Below are positions 26,557 to 38,401 of a stretch of DNA of 64,000 bases, one piece after another. Where the stretch lies: positions 232,331 through 296,330 of the forward strand of contig MKWG01000045.1 in the NCBI GenBank assembly GCA_001899685.1, in the 5' to 3' direction. Made by a program: the position numbers and the translations under genes. The notes under the pieces are model-generated. The model searched no databases. It was not told the origin of the DNA and was given only the letters and a program-made list of their open reading frames with translations. Origin of the DNA: Sphingobacteriales bacterium 44-15 (lineage in GTDB: Bacteria > Bacteroidota > Bacteroidia > Chitinophagales > Chitinophagaceae). Positions within the stretch are counted from its first letter, which is position 1; every line of letters begins with the position of its first letter.

Positions 26557-27178
26557 AGCTATGCGGGTTTTACGGGGTTATTGAAGTGCTTTTCAAATTA
26601 CCGGGCAGGCACGCCTGCCAAATATGGGGTATGCCCGTGGGGTTTCGGCGAGAGAATAGATTATTTGTAAACCTGAATTATCATGAGCGTTACAAAATCA
26701 TCAACCACTTGCACGTCATTTCGACTGAGCCAACACGATCTCTATAGTTAAATCACTCTTACGCGAAGGAGAAATCTGCGGAGCTTTTGTACCAATGCTC
26801 AACTGTTGTACTCTTGCCCGGCAGATTTCTCTCCCGTCGTAATATGCGTTTACATCAATACGTCATTGGCAGCCGCCAAAGCAACCTCAAAATATTAAGA
26901 ATGATGTGCGGCGAAGCAATCTCAGCGTCGCTGCCGCAATGATTGAAACGCCAGCTAATTGTTAACTCGAAATGACGAAACCGGCTGCACGTACCACAAT
27001 TCAGTGTCTTTTTTTCAATGATTGATGCTCCGCTTGCGAAAATCTGAAATGTGCCAGTAGTAACAGGAACCTCATTTAGTTCGCACAGGAAAACAAAAAT
27101 TTATCAAGCATAAAGGGATCGGGTATACTATTATAAGCTATATTTAATTCTTCAACACTTGTCATAAAATACAGAAGC
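26557..27178. other. Gene-free 620-bp divergent gap rich in inverted repeats
   Basis: No credible gene. It holds GGCAGGC/GCCTGCC (26604-26619), a perfect 11-bp pair GAGAAATCTGC/GCAGATTTCTC (26769-26779 and 26821-26831) in a GTCATTTCGACTGAGC context that resembles a repeat common in Bacteroidota genomes, a GGCGAAGCAATCTC stretch near 26911, and a partial REP-like copy at 27034-27055. It separates two divergent Gfo/Idh genes. Confidence 0.65.
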
Positions 27179-28309
27179 ATGCATAATTTTTCATTGAACC
27201 GCAGGAGATTTATCAAAAACGGTTCCAGGGCAGCCGCTGGTATTACTATTCTCTCCTCCTTATCGCAACCCGCTTTGTCTGCTACCCATAATGCGCCGAA
27301 GATCAGGTTCTCCGTTATTAATATCAATCATTCTCATATATATGGCATGGTAGATGCCGTAACGCGAGGCGGCGGCCAACTGGTTTCCTTTTACGCCAAA
27401 GAACCGGAGCTCGCAGCCGCTTTTTCTAAGAAATATCCGTCGGCAAAACCCGCACGCAGTCAAAAAGAGATACTCGAAGACAATACCATACAGGTGGTGC
27501 TCAGCTCCGGTATCCCGGTAGAGCGTGCGCCGCTTGGCATTGAAGTAATGAAACATGGCAAAGATTACCTGGTGGATAAGCCGGGCATTACCACATTAGA
27601 GCAACTGGAAGAAGTGCGCCGGGTGCAAAAGGAAACCAAACGCATGTACATCATCATGTACAGCGAACGGTTGGAAAATAAAGCGACCGTAAAAGCCGGG
27701 GAACTGGTGAAAGCGGGAGCCATCGGCAATGTGATCCAAACCATCGGTATGGGACCTCACCGAATGAACCCTGCAACCAGACCGGAATGGTTTTTTGATA
27801 AAAAATATTATGGAGGCATTATCACGGATATCGGTTCTCACCAGTTTGACCAGTTCCTTTTTTTTACTGGATCCACGCAGGCTGAGGTCGTTTGTTCCCA
27901 GGCAGGCAATGTCCATTACCCGCAATATCCCGCTTTTGAAGATTTTGGCGATGTAACGGTAAGAGGCAACCAGGGCACAGGGTATATACGCGTGGATTGG
28001 TTCACCCCGGACGGGCTGAAATCCTGGGGAGACGGCCGGCTGACCATCCTCGGCACTGACGGCTATATTGAAATACGCAAAAACATTGATATTGCCAGTC
28101 ATGAAGGCGGCAATCACCTTTACCTGGTAAACCAGAAAGAAACAAAATATATGGATTGCAATAGCGAACCCCTGCCTTTTGGGGAACAATTTGTCAATGA
28201 TGTCATCAACCGCACTGAAACGGCTATGACGCAGGAGCATTGCCTTCTGGCCACCGAGCTGGCGCTGAAAGCGCAGAAGAATGCGCAGGTCCTGAATATT
28301 AAAAAATAA
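27179..28309 (+). CDS. Gfo/Idh/MocA family oxidoreductase with Tat signal
   Basis: 376 residues starting with a twin-arginine signal: NRRRFIKNG followed by the hydrophobic AAAGITILSSLSQPALSA. The NAD domain then contains NINHSHIYGMVDAV, DKPGITTLEQLEEV in place of the common EKP motif, and ITDIGSHQFDQFLFF. Such exported Gfo/Idh proteins are frequent in Bacteroidota and Planctomycetes and usually act on sugars in the periplasm, carrying their cofactor across folded. A PfkB kinase gene follows by ~100 bp. Confidence 0.88.
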   Translation: MHNFSLNRRRFIKNGSRAAAGITILSSLSQPALSATHNAPKIRFSVININHSHIYGMVDAVTRGGGQLVSFYAKEPELAAAFSKKYPSAKPARSQKEILEDNTIQVVLSSGIPVERAPLGIEVMKHGKDYLVDKPGITTLEQLEEVRRVQKETKRMYIIMYSERLENKATVKAGELVKAGAIGNVIQTIGMGPHRMNPATRPEWFFDKKYYGGIITDIGSHQFDQFLFFTGSTQAEVVCSQAGNVHYPQYPAFEDFGDVTVRGNQGTGYIRVDWFTPDGLKSWGDGRLTILGTDGYIEIRKNIDIASHEGGNHLYLVNQKETKYMDCNSEPLPFGEQFVNDVINRTETAMTQEHCLLATELALKAQKNAQVLNIKK

Positions 28310-28406
28310 ACCCTGATACAAAAAGACAATATCACTTAAATGAATTGTCGAAGCATGCACCGTATGATGCTGCTTATAAACAGAAATTTTTCCCTAATTT
28401 GAACGC

Positions 28407-29309
28407 ATGAATAATAACAATTACACTGCCGTATGCTTTGGTGAAATATTATGGGATATACTGCCTGATAAAATGTTGCCCGGCGGGGCGCCAATGAATG
28501 TGGCCTATCATCTTAACCAGTTGGGTGTTCCTGCCGCTATGATCAGCCGGGTAGGGAACGATGACCTGGGGCAACAATTATTAAGCTTTATCACTTCAAA
28601 AAATGTTACGGGCGATTTTGTGCAGGTAGACAACACCCATGAAACGAGCAGGGTGCTGGCAAAGCTCGACGGCAACAGCGTTACTTATGATATCGTCAGG
28701 CCCGTGGCCTGGGACTTTATAGAATACAACCGCCGGCTTCAGCAACTGATCGCAAATACGCCTTATTTTATTTTCGGGAGCCTGGGGGCCAGGAGCGAGG
28801 TTTCCCGGCAAACGCTCTTTGAGCTACTCGAAGTTGCAAGACATAAAGTGCTGGATATCAACTTGCGGCAACCGCATTATGAAAGATCTACCCTTGATTA
28901 CCTGCTGCGGCATGCCGATGTGCTGAAACTGAACGAAGATGAGCTGCACCTGCTTTCCGGCTGGTTTGGCTTTGAAGGAGGTGATAAAGAACAAATTGTG
29001 GCTTTCCAGGATAAATTTCATCTTAATACGATCCTTACTACCCGAGGCGACAAAGGCGCCATCGTGCTGAATGACGGGCAGTTTTATGAGCATCCGGGCT
29101 GCAAAGTTGTGGTGGCGGATACCATTGGCAGCGGGGATTCCTTTCTGGCAGCTTTTCTCTCCAGGGTGATAAAAGGGTCGTCTACTGCCGAAGCGCTGGA
29201 ATTTGCCTCGGGGATGGGCGCTTTTGTAGCCACAAAACATGGCGCATGCCCGGTATATGCTGCCGGGGAAGCGGAGGATGCGATCAGGTCATTTCCGGTG
29301 AACCGGTAA
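28407..29309 (+). CDS. PfkB-family carbohydrate kinase (fructokinase-like)
   Basis: 300 residues of ribokinase fold: the N-terminal sugar-binding glycine pair GGAPMNVAYHLNQ, the KVLDINLRQPHY strand, KLNEDELHLLSGW and the C-terminal catalytic DTIGSGDSFLAAFLS with the base Asp. The closest types are fructokinases, but the substrate could be another ketose. It may work with the preceding Tat oxidoreductase. It ends ~70 bp before the rpoB promoter, so it is not expected to be co-transcribed with rpoB. Confidence 0.88.
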   Translation: MNNNNYTAVCFGEILWDILPDKMLPGGAPMNVAYHLNQLGVPAAMISRVGNDDLGQQLLSFITSKNVTGDFVQVDNTHETSRVLAKLDGNSVTYDIVRPVAWDFIEYNRRLQQLIANTPYFIFGSLGARSEVSRQTLFELLEVARHKVLDINLRQPHYERSTLDYLLRHADVLKLNEDELHLLSGWFGFEGGDKEQIVAFQDKFHLNTILTTRGDKGAIVLNDGQFYEHPGCKVVVADTIGSGDSFLAAFLSRVIKGSSTAEALEFASGMGAFVATKHGACPVYAAGEAEDAIRSFPVNR

Positions 29310-29355
29310 GAAGTTATCAACATTTTATTAAATGCGGGTTAAAGTTCAAAAAAAA

Positions 29356-29385
29356 TTGTTCAGATATTATTATTCAGTACCTTTG
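29356..29385 (+). promoter_or_regulatory. Promoter of the rpoB-rpoC operon
   Basis: TTG (29356-29358) and TACCTTTG (29378-29385) are separated by 19 nt, an exact match to the Bacteroidota housekeeping sigma consensus TTG-N19-TAnnTTTG. Transcription would start near 29391 and leave a ~130-nt leader before the rpoB ATG. The leader has an AT-rich hairpin TTTGTTTT-CCC-AAAACAAA around 29456-29476. Confidence 0.8.
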
Positions 29386-29524
29386 CACTCCTTAAATTAG
29401 GCCTGATACAATTTGACTTTTCAATTGAATTTATAAGTGACTGATATGCAATATGTTTTGTTTTCCCAAAACAAAGCCTATATAGCATTTTTGTCATTAA
29501 ACAAAAAAAGCGCTTTTTAAAACT

Positions 29525-32500
29525 ATGTCTTCAACAAAAGTTGCTGCAAACAGCAGGATTGATTTCGGTAAAATCAAACATTTGGCTGAAACTCCTGACT
29601 TATTAGAGATCCAGATTCAGTCGTTCAAGGAATTTTTCCAGTTGGAAACCACTCCCGACAAGCGAAATATTGAAGGGCTTTTTAAAGTGTTCAAGGAAAA
29701 CTTCCCGATCACTGATACGCGGAACATATTTGTGCTTGAGTTTTTGGATTACTTTATTGATCCGCCCCGCTATAGTATTGATGAGTGTATGGAAAGGGGG
29801 TTGACTTATGCTGTTCCCCTGAAGGCAAAGCTCAGGCTGAGCTGTAATGATGAGGAGCATGTAGACTTCCAGACGATCGTTCAGGATGTGTTTTTGGGCA
29901 ATATTCCTTATATGACCCCCCGCGGCACGTTCGTGATCAACGGTGCTGAGCGTGTGGTGGTTTCACAGCTGCACCGCTCCCCCGGTGTATTTTTCGGGCA
30001 ATCGCTCCACCCCAACGGGACTAAGATATATTCCGCAAGGGTGATCCCGTTCAAGGGCGCCTGGATGGAGTTTGCTACCGATATCAACAATGTAATGTAC
30101 GCATACATTGACCGTAAGAAGAAATTCCCGGTAACTACCCTGCTCCGTTCTATCGGTTATGAGACCGATAAGGACATTCTTGAGCTGTTTGGTATGGCCG
30201 ACGAGGTAAAAGGCGATAAGAAATCCTTAACTCCCTATATCGGGAAGCGCCTCGCTGCCCGCGTATTGAGAACATGGGTAGAAGATTTCGTGGATGAAGA
30301 TACCGGAGAGGTAGTATCTATTGAAAGGAACGAAGTAGTCCTGGAGCGTGATACCGTGCTTGACGAAGAGGCTGTTGACCTGATTGTGGAGATGGATGTA
30401 AAGAGCGTGTTTATCCAGAAGGAAGAAGTGAGCGGAGATTTTGCTATCATTTACAATACGCTGAACAAAGACAGCGCCAACTCCGAGCTGGAAGCTGTGC
30501 AGCATATCTACCGCCAGTTGCGCGGCGCCGATGCCCCGGATAATGAAACAGCCCGCGGCATTATTGACAAGCTGTTCTTCTCTGACAAGAGATATGACCT
30601 GGGCGAAGTAGGAAGGTATAAGATCAACCGCAAGCTCAACCTGCACCAGCCGCTGGATCAGAAAACGCTTACAAAAGAGGATATTATTGAGATCATTAAA
30701 TACCTGGTGAGGCTTACTAATGCCAAAGCGGAAATTGATGATATAGATCACCTGAGCAACCGCCGTGTACGCACAGTGGGTGAGCAGTTGTTTGCACAGT
30801 TTGGCGTTGGTCTGGCACGTATGGCCAGAACCATCCGTGAAAGAATGAACGTGCGCGACAACGAGGTATTTACCCCGGTAGACCTTATCAATGCAAGGAC
30901 ACTCTCTTCTGTGATCAACTCCTTCTTTGGAACTTCGCAGTTGTCGCAGTTCCTTGACCAGACAAACCCGCTGAGTGAGATCACCCACAAGCGTCGTATT
31001 TCCGCGCTCGGGCCCGGTGGTCTGAGCCGCGAACGTGCCGGCTTTGAGGTGCGCGACGTGCATTACTCCCACTATGGCCGTTTATGTACTATTGAAACTC
31101 CTGAAGGTCCGAACATTGGTCTGATATCCACGCTTTGCGTGCATGCCAAGATCAACGAAATGGGCTTTATAGAAACGCCTTACCGGAAAGTGGAACATGG
31201 GAAGGTGAATATGAAAAAGCTGTCTTACCTGAGCGCTGAAGAAGAGGATGAAGCCAAGATCGCGCAGGCCAACGCCCCGCTGGATACCAATGGCGCGTTT
31301 GTGGAAGAACTGGTAAGATCGCGGCAGACAGGTGATTTCCCGATACTGGAAAGAACAGAAGTAGAATATATGGATGTGGCGCCCAACCAGATCGTGGGGC
31401 TGAGCGCATCACTGATCCCGTTCCTTGAGCATGACGATGCCAACCGTGCGCTGATGGGATCAAACATGCAACGCCAGGCTGTTCCTTTGATCGTGCCGCA
31501 GGCGCCGTTTGTAGGCACCGGTCTTGAAGGAAAAGCGGCCCGTGATGCCCGTATACAGATACATGCAGACGGCGATGGCGTGATTGAATTTGTGGATGCC
31601 AACGAGATCCATGTGCGCTACGAAAGAGATGAAGCGCAAAAGCTGGTGAGCTTTGAAGATGACCTCAAGATATACAAGCTTACCAAGTTCATGAAAACGA
31701 ACCAGGAAACCTGTATCAACCTGCGTCCCGCCGTGAAGAAAGGACAGCGGGTGAAGAACGGAGACTTTCTTACCGAAGGATATGCAACCAAAGATGGCGA
31801 GCTGGCGCTCGGGCGTAACCTTAAAGTGGCGTTCATGCCCTGGAAAGGATACAACTTTGAAGATGCGATCGTGATCAGCGAAAAGGTTGCCCGCGAAGAT
31901 CTTTTTACTTCTATTCATATTTCAGAATACGAATTGGAAGTACGTGATACAAAACTGGGTGAAGAAGAGCTGACCCCCGATATTCCTAATGTGTCTGAAG
32001 AAGCTACCAAAGATCTTGATCAGAATGGTATCATCCGTATAGGTGCGCAGGTTAAGGAAGGCGATATCATCATCGGTAAGATCACTCCCAAAGGAGAGAG
32101 CGATCCTACCCCCGAAGAAAAACTGTTGCGTGCCATCTTTGGTGATAAAGCCGGGGATGCGAAAGACGCTTCGCTGAAAGCGCCGAGCGGAACAGAAGGT
32201 GTGGTGATCGGTAAAAAACTTTTCCAGCGCGCCAAAAAAGACAAGAATGCCAAAGTGCGTGAAAAAGCCGCTATTGATAAACTGGAAAAGATACACGAGC
32301 AGAATGAAAAAGAACTGCTTGATGTGCTGATCGGCAAGCTGCAGGTACTGCTGAAAGACAAAACTTCATCAGGCGTTACCAATAACTTTGGTGAAATGCA
32401 GATCGGCAGGAGCGCAAAGTTCAATGCTAAAAATCTTGCTGCATTAGATTACCAGAATATCAATCCTTTGGGATGGACCGGCGATGAACACATAGATCAC

Positions 32501-33334
32501 CAGATCAATATTCTGCTGCACAACTATAATATCAAATACAACGAGGAGCTTGGCCGCTACAAAAGAGAGAAGTTCAATATCTCAATAGGTGATGAGCTGC
32601 CTGCCGGTGTATTGAAGCTTGCCAAAGTATACCTTGCGGTAAAGCGTAAGCTGAAAGTAGGTGATAAGATGGCGGGTCGCCACGGGAACAAAGGTATTGT
32701 AGCCAAGATCGTACGTGCGGAAGATATGCCTTTCCTTGAAGACGGAACGCCTGTTGATATTGTGCTGAACCCGCTGGGGGTACCAAGCCGTATGAACCTG
32801 GGTCAGATCTATGAAACTGTATTGGGCTGGGCTGCGGAAAAGCTGGGTGTGAAATTCGCCACGCCGATCTTCGATGGTGCTTCTACAGAAGAAATTGCCG
32901 ATTATATCAATAAAGCAGGATTGCCTTCATTCGGTCACACTTATCTCCATGATGGGGAGACCGGTGAGCGGTTTGACCAGAAAGCTACCGTGGGTATCAT
33001 TTACATGATCAAGCTGCACCACATGGTGGATGATAAGATGCACGCACGTTCTATCGGGCCGTACAGCTTAATTACACAGCAGCCGCTGGGTGGTAAAGCA
33101 CAGTTTGGTGGTCAGCGTTTTGGTGAAATGGAGGTGTGGGCGCTCGAAGCTTACGGTGCATCTAACATCCTGCAGGAATTATTAACGCTTAAATCAGATG
33201 ATATCATCGGTCGCGCCAAGACTTATGAATCAATTGTAAAAGGCGATAATATTCCAAGAGCCGGATTACCGGAATCCTTTAATGTATTGGTGCATGAGTT
33301 AAGAGGATTGGGATTAGAGCTGAAGTTTGAATAA
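29525..33334 (+). CDS. rpoB: DNA-directed RNA polymerase subunit beta
   Basis: 1269 residues, the usual Bacteroidota length. The rifampicin-binding region is wild type: [20 protein letters not shown] followed by [20 protein letters not shown], with the Asp, His and Ser positions at which resistance usually arises unchanged. Other landmarks are [19 protein letters not shown], the [15 protein letters not shown] block near the active centre, and the C-terminal [18 protein letters not shown]. It forms the catalytic core with RpoC. Its promoter is close upstream (29356-29385); the ribosomal genes rplJ and rplL, which precede rpoB in many bacteria, are not here. A perfect 17-bp hairpin separates it from rpoC. 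Confidence 0.99.
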   Translation: MSSTKVAANSRIDFGKIKHLAETPDLLEIQIQSFKEFFQLETTPDKRNIEGLFKVFKENFPITDTRNIFVLEFLDYFIDPPRYSIDECMERGLTYAVPLKAKLRLSCNDEEHVDFQTIVQDVFLGNIPYMTPRGTFVINGAERVVVSQLHRSPGVFFGQSLHPNGTKIYSARVIPFKGAWMEFATDINNVMYAYIDRKKKFPVTTLLRSIGYETDKDILELFGMADEVKGDKKSLTPYIGKRLAARVLRTWVEDFVDEDTGEVVSIERNEVVLERDTVLDEEAVDLIVEMDVKSVFIQKEEVSGDFAIIYNTLNKDSANSELEAVQHIYRQLRGADAPDNETARGIIDKLFFSDKRYDLGEVGRYKINRKLNLHQPLDQKTLTKEDIIEIIKYLVRLTNAKAEIDDIDHLSNRRVRTVGEQLFAQFGVGLARMARTIRERMNVRDNEVFTPVDLINARTLSSVINSFFGTSQLSQFLDQTNPLSEITHKRRISALGPGGLSRERAGFEVRDVHYSHYGRLCTIETPEGPNIGLISTLCVHAKINEMGFIETPYRKVEHGKVNMKKLSYLSAEEEDEAKIAQANAPLDTNGAFVEELVRSRQTGDFPILERTEVEYMDVAPNQIVGLSASLIPFLEHDDANRALMGSNMQRQAVPLIVPQAPFVGTGLEGKAARDARIQIHADGDGVIEFVDANEIHVRYERDEAQKLVSFEDDLKIYKLTKFMKTNQETCINLRPAVKKGQRVKNGDFLTEGYATKDGELALGRNLKVAFMPWKGYNFEDAIVISEKVAREDLFTSIHISEYELEVRDTKLGEEELTPDIPNVSEEATKDLDQNGIIRIGAQVKEGDIIIGKITPKGESDPTPEEKLLRAIFGDKAGDAKDASLKAPSGTEGVVIGKKLFQRAKKDKNAKVREKAAIDKLEKIHEQNEKELLDVLIGKLQVLLKDKTSSGVTNNFGEMQIGRSAKFNAKNLAALDYQNINPLGWTGDEHIDHQINILLHNYNIKYNEELGRYKREKFNISIGDELPAGVLKLAKVYLAVKRKLKVGDKMAGRHGNKGIVAKIVRAEDMPFLEDGTPVDIVLNPLGVPSRMNLGQIYETVLGWAAEKLGVKFATPIFDGASTEEIADYINKAGLPSFGHTYLHDGETGERFDQKATVGIIYMIKLHHMVDDKMHARSIGPYSLITQQPLGGKAQFGGQRFGEMEVWALEAYGASNILQELLTLKSDDIIGRAKTYESIVKGDNIPRAGLPESFNVLVHELRGLGLELKFE

Positions 33335-33341
33335 AAAGGGT

Positions 33342-33382
33342 GAATGGTGAATAGTGAATGGGCAATATTCACTATTCACCAT
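33342..33382. repeat. Perfect 17-bp hairpin between rpoB and rpoC
   Basis: AATGGTGAATAGTGAAT (33342-33358) and ATTCACTATTCACCATT (33366-33382) are exact reverse complements around the 7-nt loop GGGCAAT. A further TTGACTATTCACCC copy of the word follows (to 33393). It is built of the short word GTGAATAGTGAAT and has no T tract, so it may set the rpoB/rpoC ratio or be an RNase processing site rather than a full terminator. Confidence 0.8.
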
Positions 33383-33433
33383 TGACTATTCACCCCTCAC
33401 ATAAAACCTGTTATAAAAAACCAAGAAATTTAT

Positions 33434-36400
33434 ATGGCTATCAAAAAAGACAATCGTCCAAGGTCAAATTTTTCTAAGATCACTATCAGCCTGGCTTCTC
33501 CGGATGCCATTCTTGAAAGGTCTTATGGTGAAGTTTTGAAGCCTGAAACCATCAACTACCGTACTTACAAACCGGAAAGAGACGGTTTGTTTTGCGAGAG
33601 GATCTTTGGTCCGGTAAAAGATTATGAATGTGCCTGCGGTAAGTACAAGCGTATCCGTTACAAGGGTATTGTGTGCGACCGTTGCGGTGTGGAAGTAACA
33701 GAGAAGAAAGTGCGTCGTGAGCGCATGGGGCATATTAAACTGGTTGTACCGGTTGTGCATATCTGGTATTTTAAAAGTCTTCCCAATAAAATTGGTTACC
33801 TGCTTGGTATCAGCTCCAAGAAAATGGAAACTATCGTGTATTATGAGCGTTATGTTGTAATACAGCCGGGAATAAGAGAAGACCGCAACCTGAAAATGGG
33901 CGATCTTTTAACAGAAGAAGAATATCTTGAAATTCTGGAAAATCTTCCGAAAGATAACCAGTACCTGCCTGATGATGATCCGCAGAAGTTCATCGCGAAG
34001 ATGGGCGCTGAAGCTATACAGGCAATGCTGTCGAGAATTGATCTTGACCAGTTGAGTTATGATCTGAGAAATGCTGCGGCAACTGAGACCTCTCAGCAAC
34101 GTAAGGCGGATGCGCTGAAGCGTTTGAGCGTGGTAGAATCTTTCCGCGATGCGAATGGCAGGATTGAGAACCGTCCTGAATGGATGGTAATGCAATATAT
34201 ACCGGTAATTCCGCCGGAATTGCGCCCGCTGGTACCACTGGATGGCGGTCGCTTTGCATCTTCTGACCTGAACGATCTGTACCGTCGTGTGATCATCCGC
34301 AACAACCGCCTGAAACGTCTGCTGGAGATCAAAGCGCCTGAAGTGATCCTGCGCAACGAAAAACGTATGCTCCAGGAAGCGATAGATTCTCTCTTTGATA
34401 ACTCACGTAAGTCAAACGCCGTAAAAGCAGAAGGCGGGCGTGCGTTGAAATCACTGAGCGATGTGCTGAAAGGAAAACAGGGTCGTTTCCGCCAGAACCT
34501 GTTGGGTAAACGTGTTGACTACTCCGGTCGTTCCGTAATTGTGGTTGGTCCTGAATTGAAGCTGCATGAGTGTGGGTTACCGAAAGATATGGCTGCGGAA
34601 TTGTTCAAGCCATTTATCATCCGCAAGCTCATTGAAAGAGGGATAGTGAAAACGGTGAAGAGCGCAAGAAAGCTTGTTGACCGTAAAGAAGCTATTGTTT
34701 GGGATATTCTTGAAAATATATTGAAAGGGCATCCGGTGATGTTAAACCGTGCCCCGACGCTGCACCGTTTGTCTATTCAGGCCTTCCAGCCAAGGCTGGT
34801 AGAGGGCAAGGCGATACAGTTGCACCCGCTCGTATGTTCTGCGTTCAACGCCGACTTCGATGGCGACCAGATGGCGGTGCACGTTCCGTTGAGCAGCGCT
34901 GCGATTCTTGAAGCGCAGTTGCTCATGCTTTCTTCCCACAACATTCTCAACCCGCAGAATGGTACACCGATCACCCTGCCTTCGCAGGACATGGTGTTGG
35001 GATTATATTATATTTCCAAAGGGAAAAAATCAACGGAGACTGAAAAGATAAAAGGAGAAGGCAAAGCTTTTTATAATGCAGAAGAGGTGATCATTGCTTA
35101 CAATGAAGGAAAAGTTGATCTGCATGCACAAATCAAGGTGAAAGCAAACGTCCGTAAAGAAAACGGAGAATTGCAAAATAAATTAATTGAAACTACTGTT
35201 GGTCGTGTAATATTCAACCAGCATGTTCCTGCGGAAGTAGGCTTTGTGAATGCATTGCTTACCAAGAAATCATTGAGGGAGATCATTGGTGATATCATCA
35301 AGATCACAAATGTTCCTAAAACAGCTAAATTCCTTGATGATATCAAGCAGCTCGGTTTCCGTACTGCCTTCCGCGGAGGTCTTTCGTTCAACATCAATGA
35401 CCTTGTGATCCCGGAATTAAAGCAGGAGCTGGTAGAGTCAGCATCTGAAGAAGTGAAGGAAGTATGGGATAACTATAACATGGGGCTGATCACCAATAAT
35501 GAACGTTACAACCAGATCATTGATATATGGTCGCGTGTGGATACCCGTGTTACCGAAACGCTGATCCGGGAAATGGCGACAGATAAGCAGGGCTTCAACT
35601 CTGTATATATGATGCTTGATTCCGGGGCCCGTGGTAGTAAGCAGCAGGTAAAGCAGCTTGCCGGTATCAGGGGACTGATGGCGAAGCCCCGTAAGAGCGG
35701 TTCCACAGGATCTGAGATCATTGAAAACCCGATCCTTTCCAACTTTAAAGACGGGTTGAATGTATTGGAATACTTTATCTCCACGCACGGTGCCCGTAAA
35801 GGTCTTGCCGATACGGCACTGAAAACTGCCGATGCCGGTTATCTTACCCGCCGTTTGGTAGACGTAGCCCAGGATGTGGTAATAAATGATGAAGATTGCG
35901 GAACCCTGAGAGGTATTGCCATCAGTGCGCTGAAAGACAATGAAGATATTGTAGAGCCATTGTATGACAGGATACTGGGACGTACTTCCGTTCATGACGT
36001 ATATGATCCGCAGACAGACAAATTAATTATTGCTGCCGGAGAGCTTATTACTGAAGATATAGCACGCGCGATTGAAGACAGCGGTATTGAAACGGTTGAG
36101 ATCCGTTCCGTGCTCACCTGCGAAAGCAAACGCGGAGTGTGTGTAAAATGCTACGGGCTTAACCTCGCTACAGGTTATGTCGCTCAAAAAGGAGATGCAG
36201 TAGGAATTATAGCAGCACAATCTATCGGTGAACCTGGTACACAGTTGACACTTCGTACCTTCCACGTGGGTGGTGTTGCCGGTTCTGCAACCGTTGACTC
36301 GCAGCTTACAGCCAAATTTGACGGTACCGTTCAGTTCGACGGACTTCGTACTGTAGCTTCGGAAAATGCCGGCGGCGAGAAGACCCAGGTTGTTATCGGC

Positions 36401-37726
36401 CGTACCGGGGAGCTGCGTATCATTGATGTAAAAAATGACCGCTTGCTGATCACCAACAATATTCCTTACGGATCAATCCTGATGGTAAAAGACGGCCAGC
36501 AGGTAAGCAAGGGCGATGTGATCTGCACATGGGATCCGTTCAATAATGTAGTTATTTCCGAGCAGAGCGGTGTGGTTAAGTTTGAAAGCATCATAGAAGG
36601 TGTGACCTTCCGTGAAGAAGCGGATGAGCAGACCGGCCACCGTGAGAAAGTGGTTATTGAAACAAAAGACAAGACCAAGATCCCGATGCTCACCGTAGAA
36701 GGAAAAGAGCTAAAAACATATAATCTTCCGGTAGGCTCGCATATCTCTGTGGAAGAAGGAGAAGAGGTGCGTGCCGGCGAAGTAATGGTGAAGATACCGC
36801 GTGTGTTGGGTAAGCTGCGTGATATCACGGGTGGTTTGCCGCGTGTAACAGAATTATTTGAAGCGCGTAACCCCGGCAATCCTGCTGTTGTTTCCGAAAT
36901 TGACGGTGTGGTAACCTTTGGCGCTGTTAAGCGTGGTAACCGCGAGATCATTATTGAAGCGAAAGACGGTGTGGTAAAAAAATACCTTGTTCCGCTGACC
37001 CGCCAGATCCTCGTGCAGGACGGCGACTTTGTAAGGGCAGGTACGCCAATGTCTGATGGTCAGACCGCACCGGCAGATATCCTTAATATCAAAGGACCTT
37101 ACGCCGTGCAGGAATATGTAGTGAACGAGATCCAGGAAGTATACAGGTTACAGGGTGTACGTATCAACGATAAGCATATTGAAGTGATCGTGAGGCAGAT
37201 GATGAAGAAAGTGGAGATCGTAGAGCCGGGAGATACCAAGTTCCTCGAAGAGGATCTTGAAGACAGGTTTGAGTTTATCGAGGAGAACGACTGGATATTC
37301 GATAAGAAAGTTGTTACAGATCCGGGTGATTCTGCCAAGATGCGCGCCGGCCAGATCGTAAGTCTGCGTGAACTGAGGGAAGAGAATTCCATTCTCCGCC
37401 GCAACGACAAGAAGCTGGTTGAGTTCCGTGATGCCAATACTGCCACTTCCAAGCCGGTATTGCTGGGTATCACCAAAGCATCGCTGGGTACGCATAGCTG
37501 GATATCTGCAGCGTCCTTCCAGGAAACTACAAAAGTGTTGAGCTCAGCAGCCATCCAGGGTAAAACCGATGATATGCTCGGGCTGAAGGAAAATGTAATT
37601 ACCGGTCATCCGATACCGGCAGGTACAGGGCTTCGTGAGTTTGAGAACATGATCGTAGGCAGCAAGGAAGAGTACGAACTGTTGCAAACGGCCCGTGAAG
37701 CCATGAGCTTTGACGAAGAAGAATAG
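33434..37726 (+). CDS. rpoC: DNA-directed RNA polymerase subunit beta'
   Basis: 1430 residues. The N-terminal zinc ribbon has [20 protein letters not shown], the active-site loop [14 protein letters not shown] holds the three catalytic Asp residues, and the C-terminal zinc site includes CGTLRG (about residue 820) and [13 protein letters not shown]. The trigger-loop region [20 protein letters not shown] is intact. With RpoB it makes the catalytic core of RNA polymerase. The 99-bp gap from rpoB holds the 17-bp hairpin and no other gene. A strong terminator follows the stop. Confidence 0.99.
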   Translation: MAIKKDNRPRSNFSKITISLASPDAILERSYGEVLKPETINYRTYKPERDGLFCERIFGPVKDYECACGKYKRIRYKGIVCDRCGVEVTEKKVRRERMGHIKLVVPVVHIWYFKSLPNKIGYLLGISSKKMETIVYYERYVVIQPGIREDRNLKMGDLLTEEEYLEILENLPKDNQYLPDDDPQKFIAKMGAEAIQAMLSRIDLDQLSYDLRNAAATETSQQRKADALKRLSVVESFRDANGRIENRPEWMVMQYIPVIPPELRPLVPLDGGRFASSDLNDLYRRVIIRNNRLKRLLEIKAPEVILRNEKRMLQEAIDSLFDNSRKSNAVKAEGGRALKSLSDVLKGKQGRFRQNLLGKRVDYSGRSVIVVGPELKLHECGLPKDMAAELFKPFIIRKLIERGIVKTVKSARKLVDRKEAIVWDILENILKGHPVMLNRAPTLHRLSIQAFQPRLVEGKAIQLHPLVCSAFNADFDGDQMAVHVPLSSAAILEAQLLMLSSHNILNPQNGTPITLPSQDMVLGLYYISKGKKSTETEKIKGEGKAFYNAEEVIIAYNEGKVDLHAQIKVKANVRKENGELQNKLIETTVGRVIFNQHVPAEVGFVNALLTKKSLREIIGDIIKITNVPKTAKFLDDIKQLGFRTAFRGGLSFNINDLVIPELKQELVESASEEVKEVWDNYNMGLITNNERYNQIIDIWSRVDTRVTETLIREMATDKQGFNSVYMMLDSGARGSKQQVKQLAGIRGLMAKPRKSGSTGSEIIENPILSNFKDGLNVLEYFISTHGARKGLADTALKTADAGYLTRRLVDVAQDVVINDEDCGTLRGIAISALKDNEDIVEPLYDRILGRTSVHDVYDPQTDKLIIAAGELITEDIARAIEDSGIETVEIRSVLTCESKRGVCVKCYGLNLATGYVAQKGDAVGIIAAQSIGEPGTQLTLRTFHVGGVAGSATVDSQLTAKFDGTVQFDGLRTVASENAGGEKTQVVIGRTGELRIIDVKNDRLLITNNIPYGSILMVKDGQQVSKGDVICTWDPFNNVVISEQSGVVKFESIIEGVTFREEADEQTGHREKVVIETKDKTKIPMLTVEGKELKTYNLPVGSHISVEEGEEVRAGEVMVKIPRVLGKLRDITGGLPRVTELFEARNPGNPAVVSEIDGVVTFGAVKRGNREIIIEAKDGVVKKYLVPLTRQILVQDGDFVRAGTPMSDGQTAPADILNIKGPYAVQEYVVNEIQEVYRLQGVRINDKHIEVIVRQMMKKVEIVEPGDTKFLEEDLEDRFEFIEENDWIFDKKVVTDPGDSAKMRAGQIVSLRELREENSILRRNDKKLVEFRDANTATSKPVLLGITKASLGTHSWISAASFQETTKVLSSAAIQGKTDDMLGLKENVITGHPIPAGTGLREFENMIVGSKEEYELLQTAREAMSFDEEE

Positions 37727-37744
37727 TTTTTTTAAATATTTATT

Positions 37745-37780
37745 AAGGAGTAGAGGTCATTGCCTCTGCTCCTTTTTTTT
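37745..37780 (+). terminator. Rho-independent terminator of rpoC
   Basis: AAGGAGTAGAGG (37745-37756) pairs with CCTCTGCTCCTT (37763-37774) with a single G-U, around a 6-nt loop, and is followed by an uninterrupted T run to 37780. This is a textbook intrinsic terminator closing the rpoBC operon. Confidence 0.9.
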
Positions 37781-37795
37781 AAATTGTATCCCCGA

Positions 37796-38401
37796 ATGAA
37801 ATATTTTTCTATTATAATAAGCGCTGTTGCCCTGGTTATTTCAGGGATTGTTTTTTTCCGGAGCAACCCTGGCAGGCCCGGTAAAACCCCGGAACTAAGC
37901 ATAAGCGATTCTGCCCGTCAGCCGGCAAGCCTTAAAGTAGCTTATGTAGATCTTGATTCCATAGATGCAAGATTTGAATTTTACAAGAGCAAGATGGAAG
38001 CATTTGAAAAGAAAAAAGACGGGCTGGACAGGCAGTTGAACGGGGCTTACCAGCAATTAGACAACAGGAGGATCGAATTCTTAAAGAAGGGGAATGCCAT
38101 TACACAGGCGGAGGCGGACGCTTTTAAAAAAGAGTACGATCAGCAATTGCAATACCTGGAGAACCAGCGTAGAAAGACCGAGCAGGAAGTACAGCAGGAG
38201 GCGATGATCCTGCGTGATGATATCTTTAAGAAGATCAACGATTACCTGACCGGCTATAGTAAAGAGCGTGGTTACAGCTATATCTTTTCCTATTCCCGCA
38301 ATGCAAACATTTTCCTTTACCAGGATCCGGCGTATGATATCACTAAAGAAGTTATTGAAGGGTTAAATGCGGCCTATCAAAAGCCGGAAGCAAAAAAATA
38401 G
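37796..38401 (+). CDS. OmpH/Skp family periplasmic chaperone-like protein
   Basis: 201 residues from ATG 37796; the longer frame begins with TTG inside the rpoC terminator stem and is rejected. A hydrophobic N-terminal segment (YFSIIISAVALVISGIVFF) acts as signal or anchor, then KVAYVDLDSIDARFEFYKSK begins the OmpH domain, with a long coiled coil from ~70 to 145 (LEKKKDG ... RRKTEQEVQQEA). Skp-like trimers hold unfolded outer-membrane proteins. The gene lies directly after the rpoC terminator and probably has its own promoter. Confidence 0.88.
   Translation: MKYFSIIISAVALVISGIVFFRSNPGRPGKTPELSISDSARQPASLKVAYVDLDSIDARFEFYKSKMEAFEKKKDGLDRQLNGAYQQLDNRRIEFLKKGNAITQAEADAFKKEYDQQLQYLENQRRKTEQEVQQEAMILRDDIFKKINDYLTGYSKERGYSYIFSYSRNANIFLYQDPAYDITKEVIEGLNAAYQKPEAKK

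Noticed and set aside
30227-31072. 281-residue minus-strand reading frame in rpoB
   Set aside because: Antisense to a highly conserved core of rpoB and without recognisable domain.
37760-37795. TTG start for the OmpH-like protein
   Set aside because: It lies inside the rpoC terminator stem-loop, and the ATG at 37796 begins directly before a signal-like segment.
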